From the NCBI RefSeq assembly GCF_014203325.1, contig NZ_JACHIV010000001.1:931501-995500 (forward strand): a stretch of DNA of 64,000 bases, read 5' to 3'. Made by a program: the position numbers and the translations under genes. Shown piece by piece: positions 45,951 to 54,102 of this stretch. Source of the stretch: Saccharopolyspora gloriosae (GTDB taxonomy: Bacteria; Actinomycetota; Actinomycetes; Mycobacteriales; Pseudonocardiaceae). The notes beneath the pieces are model-generated. The model made no database searches. It worked only from the letters and a program-made list of their open reading frames with translations, and was not told where the DNA came from. Numbering within the stretch: the stretch's first letter is position 1; each line of letters begins with the position of its first letter.

Positions 45951-46822
45951 GCGCCCTCGGGTGGGCGCGGAGCTGGCTCTACGTGCCCGCCCACCGCGAC
46001 GACCTGGTCGCCAAGGCCCTCGCCGGGCCCGCAGACGCCGTCGTCCTCGACCTGGAGGACGCGGTCCCGCCCGCCGACAAGGCGCGCGCCCGCGAAGTCG
46101 CCGTGGCCACCGCCGCTCGGGACGCCCGGATCTGGGTGCGGATCAACGCAGCCGGGACGCCGTGGTCCGACGAGGACGCCGCCGCGCTGGCGGGCACCGG
46201 CATCGCCGGGCTGCGGGTCCCCAAAGCGCAGGACCCGGACGCGGTCGCCGAGCTCGCCGAACGCACCGGGCTGGCGCTGCACCTGCTGGTGGAGAGCGCC
46301 TGCGGGCTGCGCCGGGCCTTCGACCTGGCCGAGAGCCACCCGCTCGTGGCCGGGATCTCGCCGGGCGAGACCGACCTGGCCGCCGACCTGCGGGTCCGCG
46401 ACCGCGCCGAGCTCGGCTGGGCCCGAGCGCGGCTCGTCACCGCGAACCGCGCGGCCGGGCTGCCCAGCCCCGTCGCCAGCGTCTGGACCGAGCTCGCCGA
46501 CACCGCCGGGCTCGCCGCCGACAGCACCGCCCTGCGCGACGCCGGGTTCTTCGGCCGGTCGGTGATCCACCCCCGGCAGATCGCCCCGGTGCACGCGGCC
46601 TTCACCCCCGACGCCGCGGAGGTCGAGCGGGCGCGCGCCCTGCTCGCCTCCGTCGACGCCGCGGACGGCGACGCCGCCTGGGTCGACGCCGACGGCCGCT
46701 TCGTCGACCCGGCTGTCGTCGCGGGCGCCCGCTGGGTGGCCGACCTCGCCGACGCGCTGGACCAGCACGCCCCCGACCACCACGAACCGGCCCGTGCGAC
46801 GGCCGGGAAGGAGAACTCGTGA
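45947..46822 (+). CDS. CitE/HpcH/HpaI-family CoA-ester lyase
   Basis: A 291-residue TIM-barrel lyase of the citrate lyase beta/malyl-CoA/citramalyl-CoA lyase group, expected to split a beta-hydroxy-acyl-CoA into two acids by a metal-dependent retro-aldol reaction. It shows SWLYVPAHRDDLVAKAL, then VVLDLEDAVPPADK with the metal Asp/Glu, then VRINAAGTPW with the Arg, then LHLLVESACG (metal Glu) and FGRSVIHPRQI. GTG 45947 overlaps the transferase stop (GTGA). The substrate could be a citramalyl- or malyl-type CoA ester; this is inference from the family and neighbours. Confidence 0.9.
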   Translation: MSALGWARSWLYVPAHRDDLVAKALAGPADAVVLDLEDAVPPADKARAREVAVATAARDARIWVRINAAGTPWSDEDAAALAGTGIAGLRVPKAQDPDAVAELAERTGLALHLLVESACGLRRAFDLAESHPLVAGISPGETDLAADLRVRDRAELGWARARLVTANRAAGLPSPVASVWTELADTAGLAADSTALRDAGFFGRSVIHPRQIAPVHAAFTPDAAEVERARALLASVDAADGDAAWVDADGRFVDPAVVAGARWVADLADALDQHAPDHHEPARATAGKENS

Positions 46823-47637
46823 GCGCCACCGACGGACTGCTCGGCGCCGTGCGCGCCGGGACCCGGACCATCGAGCTCGGGCACCCGCTCTACACCGGGA
46901 TGGCCGGTTCGCCGAACCACCCCGGTTTCCGGATGACCCTCGAACGCCGCCACGGCGACGCGGTGCGCCCCGACGGCGGGTCCGCGTCCAACGAGGTCAT
47001 CGTCACCGGCGGCCACACCGGCACCCACGTCGACGCGCTCGCCCACGTCAGCCACGAGGGGCGGCTGCACGGCGGTGCCGACGCGGCCGAATCCCAGCGC
47101 GGCGGCAAGCACACCGTGCACGGCGCGGAGACGATCCCGCCGATGGTCACCCGCGGCGTGTTCCTCGACGTGGCCGCGCTGCACGGCGTGGACGTGCTGG
47201 AACCCGGCTACGGCATCACCGCCGACGACCTGGCGCGGGCGGCGCAGCGGGTCGGCGCCGAGCCCGGACCGGGCGACGTCGCAGTGGTGCGGACCGGGTG
47301 GGGGCGGCTGTTCTCCGACGCGACCGCCTACGTCGGCAAGGAGACCGGCGTGCCCGGCATGACCGTCGACGGCGCCCAGTGGCTCGTCGAACGCGGCATC
47401 GTCGCCACCGGCACCGACACCACCGCCTACGAGCAGATCCCCGCCGGGGCCGGGCACCGGGTGCTGCCGGTGCACCGGGTGCTGCTGGTGGAGCACGGCA
47501 TCCACATCGTCGAGCACCTCGCCCTGGAGGACGCCGCGGAGGCCGAGCTCGGCGAATTCCTCGCCGTGTTCGCCCCGCTGCGCATCGTCGGCGGCACCGG
47601 CGCCCCGGTCCGCCCGCTGGCGGTGGTGCCGGCATGA
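46819..47637 (+). CDS. Cyclase-family metal-dependent hydrolase (kynurenine formamidase/cyclic imide hydrolase-like)
   Basis: A 272-residue member of the cyclase family with its metal-binding motif HTGTHVDALAH; relatives open formyl-amides, cyclic imides or isatin. N-terminal RTIELGHPLYTGMAGSPNHPG and C-terminal ATGTDTTAYEQIPAG are typical. It could hydrolyse a second amide bond made after the hydantoinase step. GTG 46819 overlaps the lyase stop (GTGA), and the next gene's ATG overlaps its stop (ATGA). No signal peptide. Confidence 0.88.
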   Translation: MSATDGLLGAVRAGTRTIELGHPLYTGMAGSPNHPGFRMTLERRHGDAVRPDGGSASNEVIVTGGHTGTHVDALAHVSHEGRLHGGADAAESQRGGKHTVHGAETIPPMVTRGVFLDVAALHGVDVLEPGYGITADDLARAAQRVGAEPGPGDVAVVRTGWGRLFSDATAYVGKETGVPGMTVDGAQWLVERGIVATGTDTTAYEQIPAGAGHRVLPVHRVLLVEHGIHIVEHLALEDAAEAELGEFLAVFAPLRIVGGTGAPVRPLAVVPA

Positions 47638-49052
47638 GCACTCCCGCGCAGCGGATCGGCGAGGTCGGGGCCCGGCTGGCGGCCGACGGCGTCGACGACG
47701 CGTTGGCCGAGGACGTGGTCCGCCGGATCGTCGACGTCCTCGGGAACTCGCTCGCCGCCACCCGCGAGGAACCCGCCCGCATCGCCGGGGCGGTGGTCGC
47801 CGAGTGGGGCGGCGCCCCTGCGGCGACCGCGATCGGACTGCCGGACCGGGTGCCCGCCCCGTCGGCCGCGCTGGTCAACGGAACCTTGGCGCACAGCCTC
47901 GACTTCGACGACACCCACCTGCCGTCGGTGCTGCACCCCTCGGCCTCGGTCGTCCCGGCCGCGCTCGCCACGGCGGAGCGCACCGGTGCCGGTGGCCGGG
48001 CGCTGCTGGCCGCGACCGCGATGGGCATCGAGGTCACCTGCCGGCTCGGCATGGCGGGCTACGACGAGGACCTGGGCAACTCGGTCTTCTTCGAGCACGG
48101 GCAGCACGCCACGGCGATCTGCGGCGCGATCGGCGCCGCCGTGGCCTCCGGCATGGTCCAGGGCCTCGACGCGGACCGGCTGGCCTCCGCGGTCGGCATC
48201 GCCGCGAGCATGGGCGCCGGGGTGATCGAGGCGAACCGCACCGGCGGCACCATCAAGCGGGTGCACTGCGGCTGGGCCGCGCACTCCGGGGTGGCCGCCG
48301 CCGACCTGGCGCGCCACGGGCTCACCGGCCCGCCGACCGTGATCGAAGGCAGGTTCGGCTTCCTGCGCGCCTTCTGTGGCGAGCGGGTGCACCCGGAGCG
48401 GGTCACCGACGGGCTCGGCGAGCAGTGGGAGACGCCGGGCGTGTTCTTCAAGCCCTACCCCTGCAACCACTTCACCCACGCGGGCATCGACGCCGCCCTC
48501 CGGCTGCGCGAGCGGGGCGTGACCCCCGAGCAGGTCCGCGAGCTGGTGCTCGGGGTGCCCGCCCCGGTCCTGCGCACCATCGCCGAACCCGCCGAGGAGA
48601 AGCGGCATCCGCGTTCCGGCTACCACGCGGCGTTCTCCGGCCCCTACACCGTGGCCGCCGCGCTGATCGGCGGTGGCGGGCTCGGCGTGTTCCACGAGGA
48701 CTTCACCGACGCCGCCGCGGCCGACCCCCGCCGGTTGGAGCTGGCCGGACGGGTCCGGGTCGTCGCCGACGAGCAGGCCACGGCCGGATTCCCGCGCCAG
48801 TTCCCCGCCGTGCTCACCGCCGAGCTCGCCGACGGGACTTCGGTGACCGAGCGGATCACCGAGAACCGCGGCGGACCGCGGCGCCCGCTGTCGTCCGAGG
48901 AGCTGGCGGCGAAGTTCACCGGCAACGCGGAACGGGCCGTCGGGCCGGACCGGGCCGCCGGCATCGTCACCTCGGTGTGGGACCTGCGCGACGACCGCGC
49001 GGTCGGCGAGGTGATGGCCGGCGTCCAGGACGCGCTCGCCCCCACCGGCTGA
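47634..49052 (+). CDS. MmgE/PrpD-family protein 1
   Basis: A 472-residue protein of the 2-methylcitrate dehydratase/cis-aconitate decarboxylase family, which eliminates water or CO2 from tricarboxylates. The active-site segment is clear: NGTLAHSLDFDDTHLPSVLHPSASV, followed by KPYPCNHFTHAGIDAAL. It is 34% or so of the island's coding capacity together with its paralogue. ATG 47634 overlaps the cyclase stop by four bases. A 93-base gap with two small hairpins separates it from the permease gene. A hydratase/dehydratase step on a dicarboxylate-type intermediate is inferred. Confidence 0.9.
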   Translation: MSTPAQRIGEVGARLAADGVDDALAEDVVRRIVDVLGNSLAATREEPARIAGAVVAEWGGAPAATAIGLPDRVPAPSAALVNGTLAHSLDFDDTHLPSVLHPSASVVPAALATAERTGAGGRALLAATAMGIEVTCRLGMAGYDEDLGNSVFFEHGQHATAICGAIGAAVASGMVQGLDADRLASAVGIAASMGAGVIEANRTGGTIKRVHCGWAAHSGVAAADLARHGLTGPPTVIEGRFGFLRAFCGERVHPERVTDGLGEQWETPGVFFKPYPCNHFTHAGIDAALRLRERGVTPEQVRELVLGVPAPVLRTIAEPAEEKRHPRSGYHAAFSGPYTVAAALIGGGGLGVFHEDFTDAAAADPRRLELAGRVRVVADEQATAGFPRQFPAVLTAELADGTSVTERITENRGGPRRPLSSEELAAKFTGNAERAVGPDRAAGIVTSVWDLRDDRAVGEVMAGVQDALAPTG

Positions 49053-49091
49053 GCGGTCGATCGAACCCCGACAGGACAACGACGTCTCGTC

Positions 49092-49111
49092 CGCTCCGAA
49101 CGAACGGAGCG
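49092..49111 (+). other. Intercistronic hairpin before the permease gene
   Basis: CGCTCCG (49092-49098) pairs with CGGAGCG (49105-49111); a second small stem, GATTCC/GGAATC, follows near 49115-49131. They fill the only real gap in the plus-strand island transcript and may set mRNA stability or attenuation before the transporter. Confidence 0.4.
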
Positions 49112-49145
49112 AACGATTCCCCATCGGAATCAAGGGATTACGCGC

Positions 49146-50432
49146 ATGAGCACACGGTTTCGCTTCGTGACGCTGGGGCTGGTGGTCGGCCTCATCATCA
49201 TCAACTACATCGACCGCAGCGCGGTCTCCTACGCGGTGGAACCGCTGGAGCAGGCGTTCGGGATCACCACCGCGCAGTACGGGATCATCAGCTCCGTCTT
49301 CTCCATCGGCTACATGGTCGCCGCGTTCGTGTCGGGGCCGCTGGTGGACCGGTACGGGACCCGCCGGGTGCTGCTCACCGCGATCGCGCTGTTCTCGGTG
49401 ACCACCGCCCTCATCCCGGTCGCCGGATCGTTCGCCGGGCTGCTGGTCATTCGGCTGCTGCTGGGGATCGGCGAGTCGCCCGCTTTCCCCGCCGCGACCC
49501 GCACGGTGAGCCGGTGGCTGCCGGTCCGCGAACGCGGCGTCGCGCTCGCGCTGTGCGGCGGGGTCGCGGTCTCCGGCAGCCTGCTGATCTCGGGGCCGCT
49601 GCTGACCTGGCTGACCGATCTCGTCGGCTGGCGCGGGATGTTCTGGACCTTGGCGCTGATCGGCGTGGTGTGGGCGATGTTCGCCGTGGTGCTGCTGCGC
49701 GACCTGCCGGAGGAGTCCTCTCGGGTCAACGACGCCGAGCGCGCGCTCATCGCGGAGGGGCAGGAGTCGGACTCCGCGTCGGGCCGGTCCTCGGTCCGGT
49801 GGCGCCCGCTGCTGACCAACCGGAACCTGTGGGTCGTCGCGGGTGGCTACTTCGCGTGGGGCTTCATGTTCTGGGGCTTCATGTACTGGCTGCCGTCGTT
49901 CCTGTCGAACGCCTACGGGCTCTCCGTCGAGGAGGCCGGTTCGTTCTCCATCGCGCCCTGGGCCTGCGGCATCGTCGGCGCGCTGGTCGGCGGGTACGTC
50001 GTGGACCGCGTGTACCGGCGCACCCCGCGCATCCGCACCCGGTTCGCCGTGATGGGCGTGGCGCTGCTGCTGGCCGGGTGCTCGCTGATCCCGCTGGCGA
50101 TCGCCCCGACGCTCACCGTCGCGCTGATCTCCATCTCGCTCGGCGTCGGCTTCGGGTTCATCACCGGCGGGATCTGGTGGGTCGCCGCGATCGACGCGGC
50201 CCCCGACCAGCCGGGCAGCGCGGCGGGCTTCGCCGACGCGGCCTTCGCCTCCTCCGGCATCGTCGCCCCGTCGGTGATGGGCTTCATCGTCGCCGGTACC
50301 GGCAGCTTCACCAGCGGCTTCGTCGTGATGGCCGGGCTGGCCGTCGCGGGTGCGCTGCTGATGCTGCTGGTCCCGCGCGAACCCGCTCCCGCCGCGGCAC
50401 CCGCGAACGCCGCCGCGGGCGAGCGGGCATGA
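49146..50432 (+). CDS. MFS permease, anion:cation symporter-type (ACS)
   Basis: A 428-residue importer with twelve helices. VGLIIINYIDRSAVSYAVEPLEQAFGITTAQYG at the N-terminus is the ACS-family signature (YxDR in helix 1), and VDRYGTRRVL is the loop 2-3 motif. Members take up hexuronates, phthalate, tartrate or other organic anions with protons, so this is the probable uptake system for the island's substrate. The C-terminal tail is Ala/Pro-rich. ATG 49146 has AAGGG 9 bases upstream; the stop overlaps the second PrpD gene by four bases (ATGA). Confidence 0.9.
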   Translation: MSTRFRFVTLGLVVGLIIINYIDRSAVSYAVEPLEQAFGITTAQYGIISSVFSIGYMVAAFVSGPLVDRYGTRRVLLTAIALFSVTTALIPVAGSFAGLLVIRLLLGIGESPAFPAATRTVSRWLPVRERGVALALCGGVAVSGSLLISGPLLTWLTDLVGWRGMFWTLALIGVVWAMFAVVLLRDLPEESSRVNDAERALIAEGQESDSASGRSSVRWRPLLTNRNLWVVAGGYFAWGFMFWGFMYWLPSFLSNAYGLSVEEAGSFSIAPWACGIVGALVGGYVVDRVYRRTPRIRTRFAVMGVALLLAGCSLIPLAIAPTLTVALISISLGVGFGFITGGIWWVAAIDAAPDQPGSAAGFADAAFASSGIVAPSVMGFIVAGTGSFTSGFVVMAGLAVAGALLMLLVPREPAPAAAPANAAAGERA

Positions 50433-51787
50433 GCGGGTCCGAGCGCGCCGACGCGGTCCGGTCCGCCGTCGGCGGGCTCGGCCGGTGGGTCTCCGAGCTG
50501 CGCTGGCCGGAGGTCCCCGCCGAGGTCCGAGAGCGGCTGCTGACCGTGCTCGTCGACTCCGTCGCGGTCACCGCGCTCGGGTCGCGGGCGCCCGAGCAGC
50601 GGGCGCTGGTCACCGCCTGGGATCCGCCGGAGGGCCCGGCACCGCTGTTCGGGACGGGCCGCACCACCTCGGTCGACGCCGCGGCCTGGCTGAACGCGAT
50701 CGCCGCGGTGCGCCTCGAACTCGACGACGGTCACCGGCTCGCCGCGGGACATCCGGCCGCGCACGGCTTCCCCGCCGTGCTCGCGCTGGCCGCGCGGCGG
50801 GGCGCGAGCGGCGCCGAGCTGTGCGCCGCGCTGCTCGCCGCCTACGAGGTCGCCGCCCGGTTCGGCCGGGCCACCCGGCTGCGGCCGGGCACGCACCCGC
50901 ACGGCAATTGGGGCGTCACCGGCGCGGCGGCGGGCTGCGCCCGGCTGCTGGGACTGGGCCCGGCGGAGACCGCCGTCGCGATCGACGCGGGCGGCGGGCT
51001 CCCCGTCGCCGGGCCGTTCTCCGCCGCGCTCGACGGCAACCCGGTCCGGGACGCGTGGGTCGGCGCCGCCAACCAGTCCGGCCTGGTCGCGGCCCGGCTC
51101 GCCGCTTCCGGTGGCGGGCACCTCACGGGTGTCGCCGCGGACGCGCTCGGCGACCTGCTCGGCGAGCTCGACCCGGCGGTGCTCGGCGCCGAGCAGGGGC
51201 GGCGCTGGGAGGTGCTCGGCGGCTACTTCAAGCAGCACTCCTCGTGCTCGTTCACCCACGCCGCCATCGACGTCGCGCTGTCCTTGCGGCAGCAGGTCGG
51301 GCCCGATCCGGATCAGGTGCTCGTCGAGATCCACTCGCTCGGGGCCGGGCTCGCCCGGACGGACTGGCCGACTCCGCTGGCAGCCCGGTTCTCGCTGCCG
51401 TACGTGGTCGCGACCGCGCTGCGCCGCGGGCGGGTCGGTCCGGCCGAGTTCGCGGCGGACGCGCTCGCCGACCCCGCCACGGCGGCGCTGGCCCGCCGCG
51501 TGACCGTCCGGGCGGCCCCGGACCTCGACGCCCGGCTGCCCGCCGAGCGACCGGTCCGGCTCACGGTGTCCACATCGGACGGACGCATCGTCGCGGAGGC
51601 GCCGAACCCGATCGGCGACGCCGCGCACCACCCGTTCAGCGCCGACGACCGCGTCCGCGTCCTCGGCGACCTGCTCGGCGACACCGACGTGGTGGCCGGG
51701 GTCCGGGAGCGCTGCGCGGTGCTGCCGGACGCGGCCGACGCCGCGGCGGACCTGCGCGCGCTCGGCGCGCTCACCCACGCCCGATGA
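50429..51787 (+). CDS. MmgE/PrpD-family protein 2
   Basis: A 452-residue paralogue of the first MmgE/PrpD protein but clearly diverged: the usual DFDDTH segment is replaced by RLELDDGHRLAAGHPAAHG, and the later motif reads FKQHSSCSFTHAAIDVAL. Possibly it acts on another intermediate or forms a heteromer with the first. ATG 50429 overlaps the permease stop by four bases. The racemase-family gene follows 11 bases downstream. Confidence 0.85.
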   Translation: MSGSERADAVRSAVGGLGRWVSELRWPEVPAEVRERLLTVLVDSVAVTALGSRAPEQRALVTAWDPPEGPAPLFGTGRTTSVDAAAWLNAIAAVRLELDDGHRLAAGHPAAHGFPAVLALAARRGASGAELCAALLAAYEVAARFGRATRLRPGTHPHGNWGVTGAAAGCARLLGLGPAETAVAIDAGGGLPVAGPFSAALDGNPVRDAWVGAANQSGLVAARLAASGGGHLTGVAADALGDLLGELDPAVLGAEQGRRWEVLGGYFKQHSSCSFTHAAIDVALSLRQQVGPDPDQVLVEIHSLGAGLARTDWPTPLAARFSLPYVVATALRRGRVGPAEFAADALADPATAALARRVTVRAAPDLDARLPAERPVRLTVSTSDGRIVAEAPNPIGDAAHHPFSADDRVRVLGDLLGDTDVVAGVRERCAVLPDAADAAADLRALGALTHAR

Positions 51788-51798
51788 GGAGGAACGCC

Positions 51799-52431
51799 AT
51801 GCTCGTCCAGGCCGTCACACCGATCGTCGTCGGACCGCAGGAGGTCGCCCGGCGCCAGGCCCGCTACGACGCGCTGTCCCCGGCGGGGGTGCGCGTGGTG
51901 CTGTCCGACCTGCCCCCGCACGGCCCGCGCGCACTCAACACCGAACAGCACGTGCACCGCTCGACGGAGCTGGTCGCCGAGGCCTTGGCCGCGGCACCCG
52001 AGTGCGACGCCGTCCTCCCGGACTGCGTCCTCGACCCGGCGGTCCCCGCCGACGGCGGCACGATCGGCGGCCGTCCGGCCCTGGGCCTGCTCCGGCTCAC
52101 GGTCGGCGCCGCCGTCGCCGCGGGCCACCGCATCGCCGCGGTCACCCGCAACGAGGCCATCGCGGCGGAACTCCACCGGCGCATCGCCGACTACGGCTGG
52201 GAGGGCTCGTTCCACGAGGTGGCGGTCCTGGACCTGACGGTCGACGACATCACCGACCCGGCCCGCTGGTCGGACGCGATGCGCGCACCGTTGGAACGAG
52301 CGGGCCGAGCAGGCGTCACAGCAGTGATCAACGGCTGCTCAGCCGTCGACACGACCACCCGCCCCGACAACGCCCCCTTGGTCCTGGACCCCATCAAAAC
52401 CGCCCTGGGAGTACTAGGAGCCCTCGCCTAG
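51799..52431 (+). CDS. Asp/Glu/hydantoin racemase or maleate isomerase-family protein
   Basis: A 210-residue protein of the aspartate/glutamate racemase superfamily, which includes hydantoin racemase, arylmalonate decarboxylase and maleate cis-trans isomerase. It carries the two catalytic Cys in the expected places: AVLPDCVLDPA and AVINGCSAVDTTT. ATG 51799 sits behind GAGGAGGAA, so the ribosome site lies over the end of the preceding gene. It closes the island. Racemising a hydantoin or isomerising maleate to fumarate would both fit the neighbours. Confidence 0.85.
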   Translation: MLVQAVTPIVVGPQEVARRQARYDALSPAGVRVVLSDLPPHGPRALNTEQHVHRSTELVAEALAAAPECDAVLPDCVLDPAVPADGGTIGGRPALGLLRLTVGAAVAAGHRIAAVTRNEAIAAELHRRIADYGWEGSFHEVAVLDLTVDDITDPARWSDAMRAPLERAGRAGVTAVINGCSAVDTTTRPDNAPLVLDPIKTALGVLGALA

Positions 52432-52464
52432 GCGCTGTTCGGAGCAGTGCGCCGCCGAGCCCGC

Positions 52465-53370
52465 TCACCGGCCGTCGTGGCGGTACCCGACCACCGCCGG
52501 GTCGCCGGTGTCGGTGCGGCTGGTCCCGAAGGTCCGCGCCAAGGACCGGTGCAGCGGCACGGGGCGCAGGACGACGCCGTCGAGGTAGGCGCGGCTCGCG
52601 GTCCGCACCGCCAGCCGGACCGCGGGCCGAGGACGAGGCAGTCCGTGGGTTTCCCGCAGGTTCGCGGGGCTGATCGCGGACAGGGCCTCGCGCCCGAACG
52701 GCCGGAGGCGGGCGGGCAGGACCCGGGCGGTGAAGTCCTCGGCCAGGGCGTCGGAGACCGCCCGGCCGGCCGCGCTCGGCGCGAATTCGCGACGCTCGTA
52801 GTCGAGTGCCCAGGCCCGCATGTCCTCGCGGGTGACGGGGATGTCGTGGAGGCGTTGCCGCTCGGCGACCGCGCGCCAGAACCGCCAGTGCGCCTCGAGC
52901 TCGGTCGGTGAGAAGGGCCGCGCGCCCAGGGCGGCGGCGATGTTCGCGGGGTCGAGGGCCAGGGTGCTCAGCGTGTAGAGCGCGTCGTCGTTGCGGATCG
53001 GGAAGTGGGCGTGGATCTCGTTCATCCGCTCGATCCAGGCGATGCCCTCCGGCGAGTCCGGCCCGAAGTCGAGGAAGCGGCCGAAGAAGACGATGGTGTC
53101 GTCGTTGCGCAGCGCCGTGTTCCGGACGATGTCGCCGGTGCCGCGGCGCCACAGGATCCGGGCCATCGTCGGTACGGCGACCTGCTTCATGAACGCCACC
53201 GTGAACAGGGCGAGGACCAGGCGCCGGTCGCCGTGCAACGTCTGCAGGCTGGACCGGGTGATCTCGGTGTGGTCCGCGACCGGGTCGAGCCGGGCGATGC
53301 GCCGCCGCTCCAGGCCGCCGATCCGCCAGCTCCGTCGTGGTGTTCGGGCCGGGCCCGGTGCACTCTTCAT
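52465..53370 (-). CDS. DUF2236/MpaB-family oxygenase-like protein
   Basis: A 301-residue protein of the oxygenase MpaB/DUF2236 group, a haem-type fold that also contains latex-clearing protein Lcp; some members cleave isoprenoid double bonds oxidatively. Conserved pieces are FPIRNDDALYTLSTLALDPANIAAALGARPFSPTELEAHWRFWRAVAERQ. It starts at ATG 53370 and diverges from the tetR gene; the 90-base gap holds two identical operators. Cytosolic. The substrate is unknown; an isoprenoid is suggested by the Ldi-type neighbour, as inference only. Confidence 0.78.
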   Translation of the reverse strand: MKSAPGPARTPRRSWRIGGLERRRIARLDPVADHTEITRSSLQTLHGDRRLVLALFTVAFMKQVAVPTMARILWRRGTGDIVRNTALRNDDTIVFFGRFLDFGPDSPEGIAWIERMNEIHAHFPIRNDDALYTLSTLALDPANIAAALGARPFSPTELEAHWRFWRAVAERQRLHDIPVTREDMRAWALDYERREFAPSAAGRAVSDALAEDFTARVLPARLRPFGREALSAISPANLRETHGLPRPRPAVRLAVRTASRAYLDGVVLRPVPLHRSLARTFGTSRTDTGDPAVVGYRHDGR

Positions 53371-53396
53371 CGAGCGGTCTCCGTCCTCGACGCATT

Positions 53397-53418
53397 GTTG
53401 ACACGGACTCGTGTCAAC
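53397..53418. promoter_or_regulatory. TetR operator O1
   Basis: GTTGACACG-gact-CGTGTCAAC is a perfect 9-bp inverted repeat with a 4-base centre, between the DUF2236 gene and tetR. The TTGACA within it could be a -35 element. Confidence 0.8.
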
Positions 53419-53431
53419 TTCACGATGCTAT

Positions 53432-53451
53432 CCGACACGGCCTCGTGTCAA
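53432..53451. promoter_or_regulatory. TetR operator O2
   Basis: CCGACACG-gcct-CGTGTCAA repeats O1 with two changes in the left arm. Its centre lies 34 bases from that of O1 and it ends 9 bases before the tetR ATG. Confidence 0.78.
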
Positions 53452-53460
53452 GATGAGGTC

Positions 53461-54102
53461 ATGTCCCGCACCGTGACCCGACCGCACCGCGGCGTCAGCG
53501 CCGCGGACCGGACCGCCGCACGCCGTGCGCGCCTGCTCGCCGCGGGGCGCGACCAGATCGCCGAGAACGGCACCGCCGGCGTCTCCGTCGACGCGGTGTG
53601 CCGCCGGGCGGAGCTCACGAAGCGCTACTTCTACGAGAGCTTCGACGGCAGGGACGCCCTGCTGGTGGCGCTGTTCGACGAAGCGGTGTCGTCCCTGGGC
53701 GCGGCACTCGCCGAGGCCCTCAGCGCCGCCCCCTCGGCGTTCGAGCTGCGGGTGCGCGCAGCGGTGCGCGCCGTGCTCTCGACGCTGTCCGCGGACCGGG
53801 GGTGGTCGCGGTTGTGGGCAGAGGCGCATGCGCACCCGGCCCTGCGGGGGCGCCGCAACGCCGCGCTCGACGGGTTCGTCGCGGTCCTGTCCGACGAGCT
53901 GGCCGGGCCCGGCGGCGGAGCCCAGGACCCGGCGACCACCCTGCTGGTCCTCGTCGCGGGGGTCACCGAGCTCGTCGAGCGGCGCCTGCGCGACGACCTG
54001 GACATCGGCGACGACGCGCTCGTCGACCAGCTCGTCCTGATCGGCGTCGCGGCGTGCGCCCCGCTACGGCCCGATGGCGCCGGACGCGATCAGGACGGGT
54101 AG
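53461..54102 (+). CDS. TetR-family transcriptional repressor
   Basis: A 213-residue repressor. The HTH is ARRARLLAAGRDQIAENGTAGVSVDAVCRRAELTKRYFYESFDGRDALLVALF, with recognition helix TKRYFYESF. The C-terminal ligand domain is Ala/Leu-rich. ATG 53461 has GATGAGG upstream, right behind O1 and O2, so it should repress itself and the divergent DUF2236 gene. Its 3' end overlaps the Ldi gene's end by 13 bases in convergent orientation. The same operator sequence recurs at 56.2 kb, so its regulon extends there. Confidence 0.92.
   Translation: MSRTVTRPHRGVSAADRTAARRARLLAAGRDQIAENGTAGVSVDAVCRRAELTKRYFYESFDGRDALLVALFDEAVSSLGAALAEALSAAPSAFELRVRAAVRAVLSTLSADRGWSRLWAEAHAHPALRGRRNAALDGFVAVLSDELAGPGGGAQDPATTLLVLVAGVTELVERRLRDDLDIGDDALVDQLVLIGVAACAPLRPDGAGRDQDG

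Noticed and set aside
52994-54102. Longer tetR starting upstream at 53005
   Set aside because: The extension would run antisense through the DUF2236 gene and both operators; ATG 53461 gives a normal TetR N-terminus.
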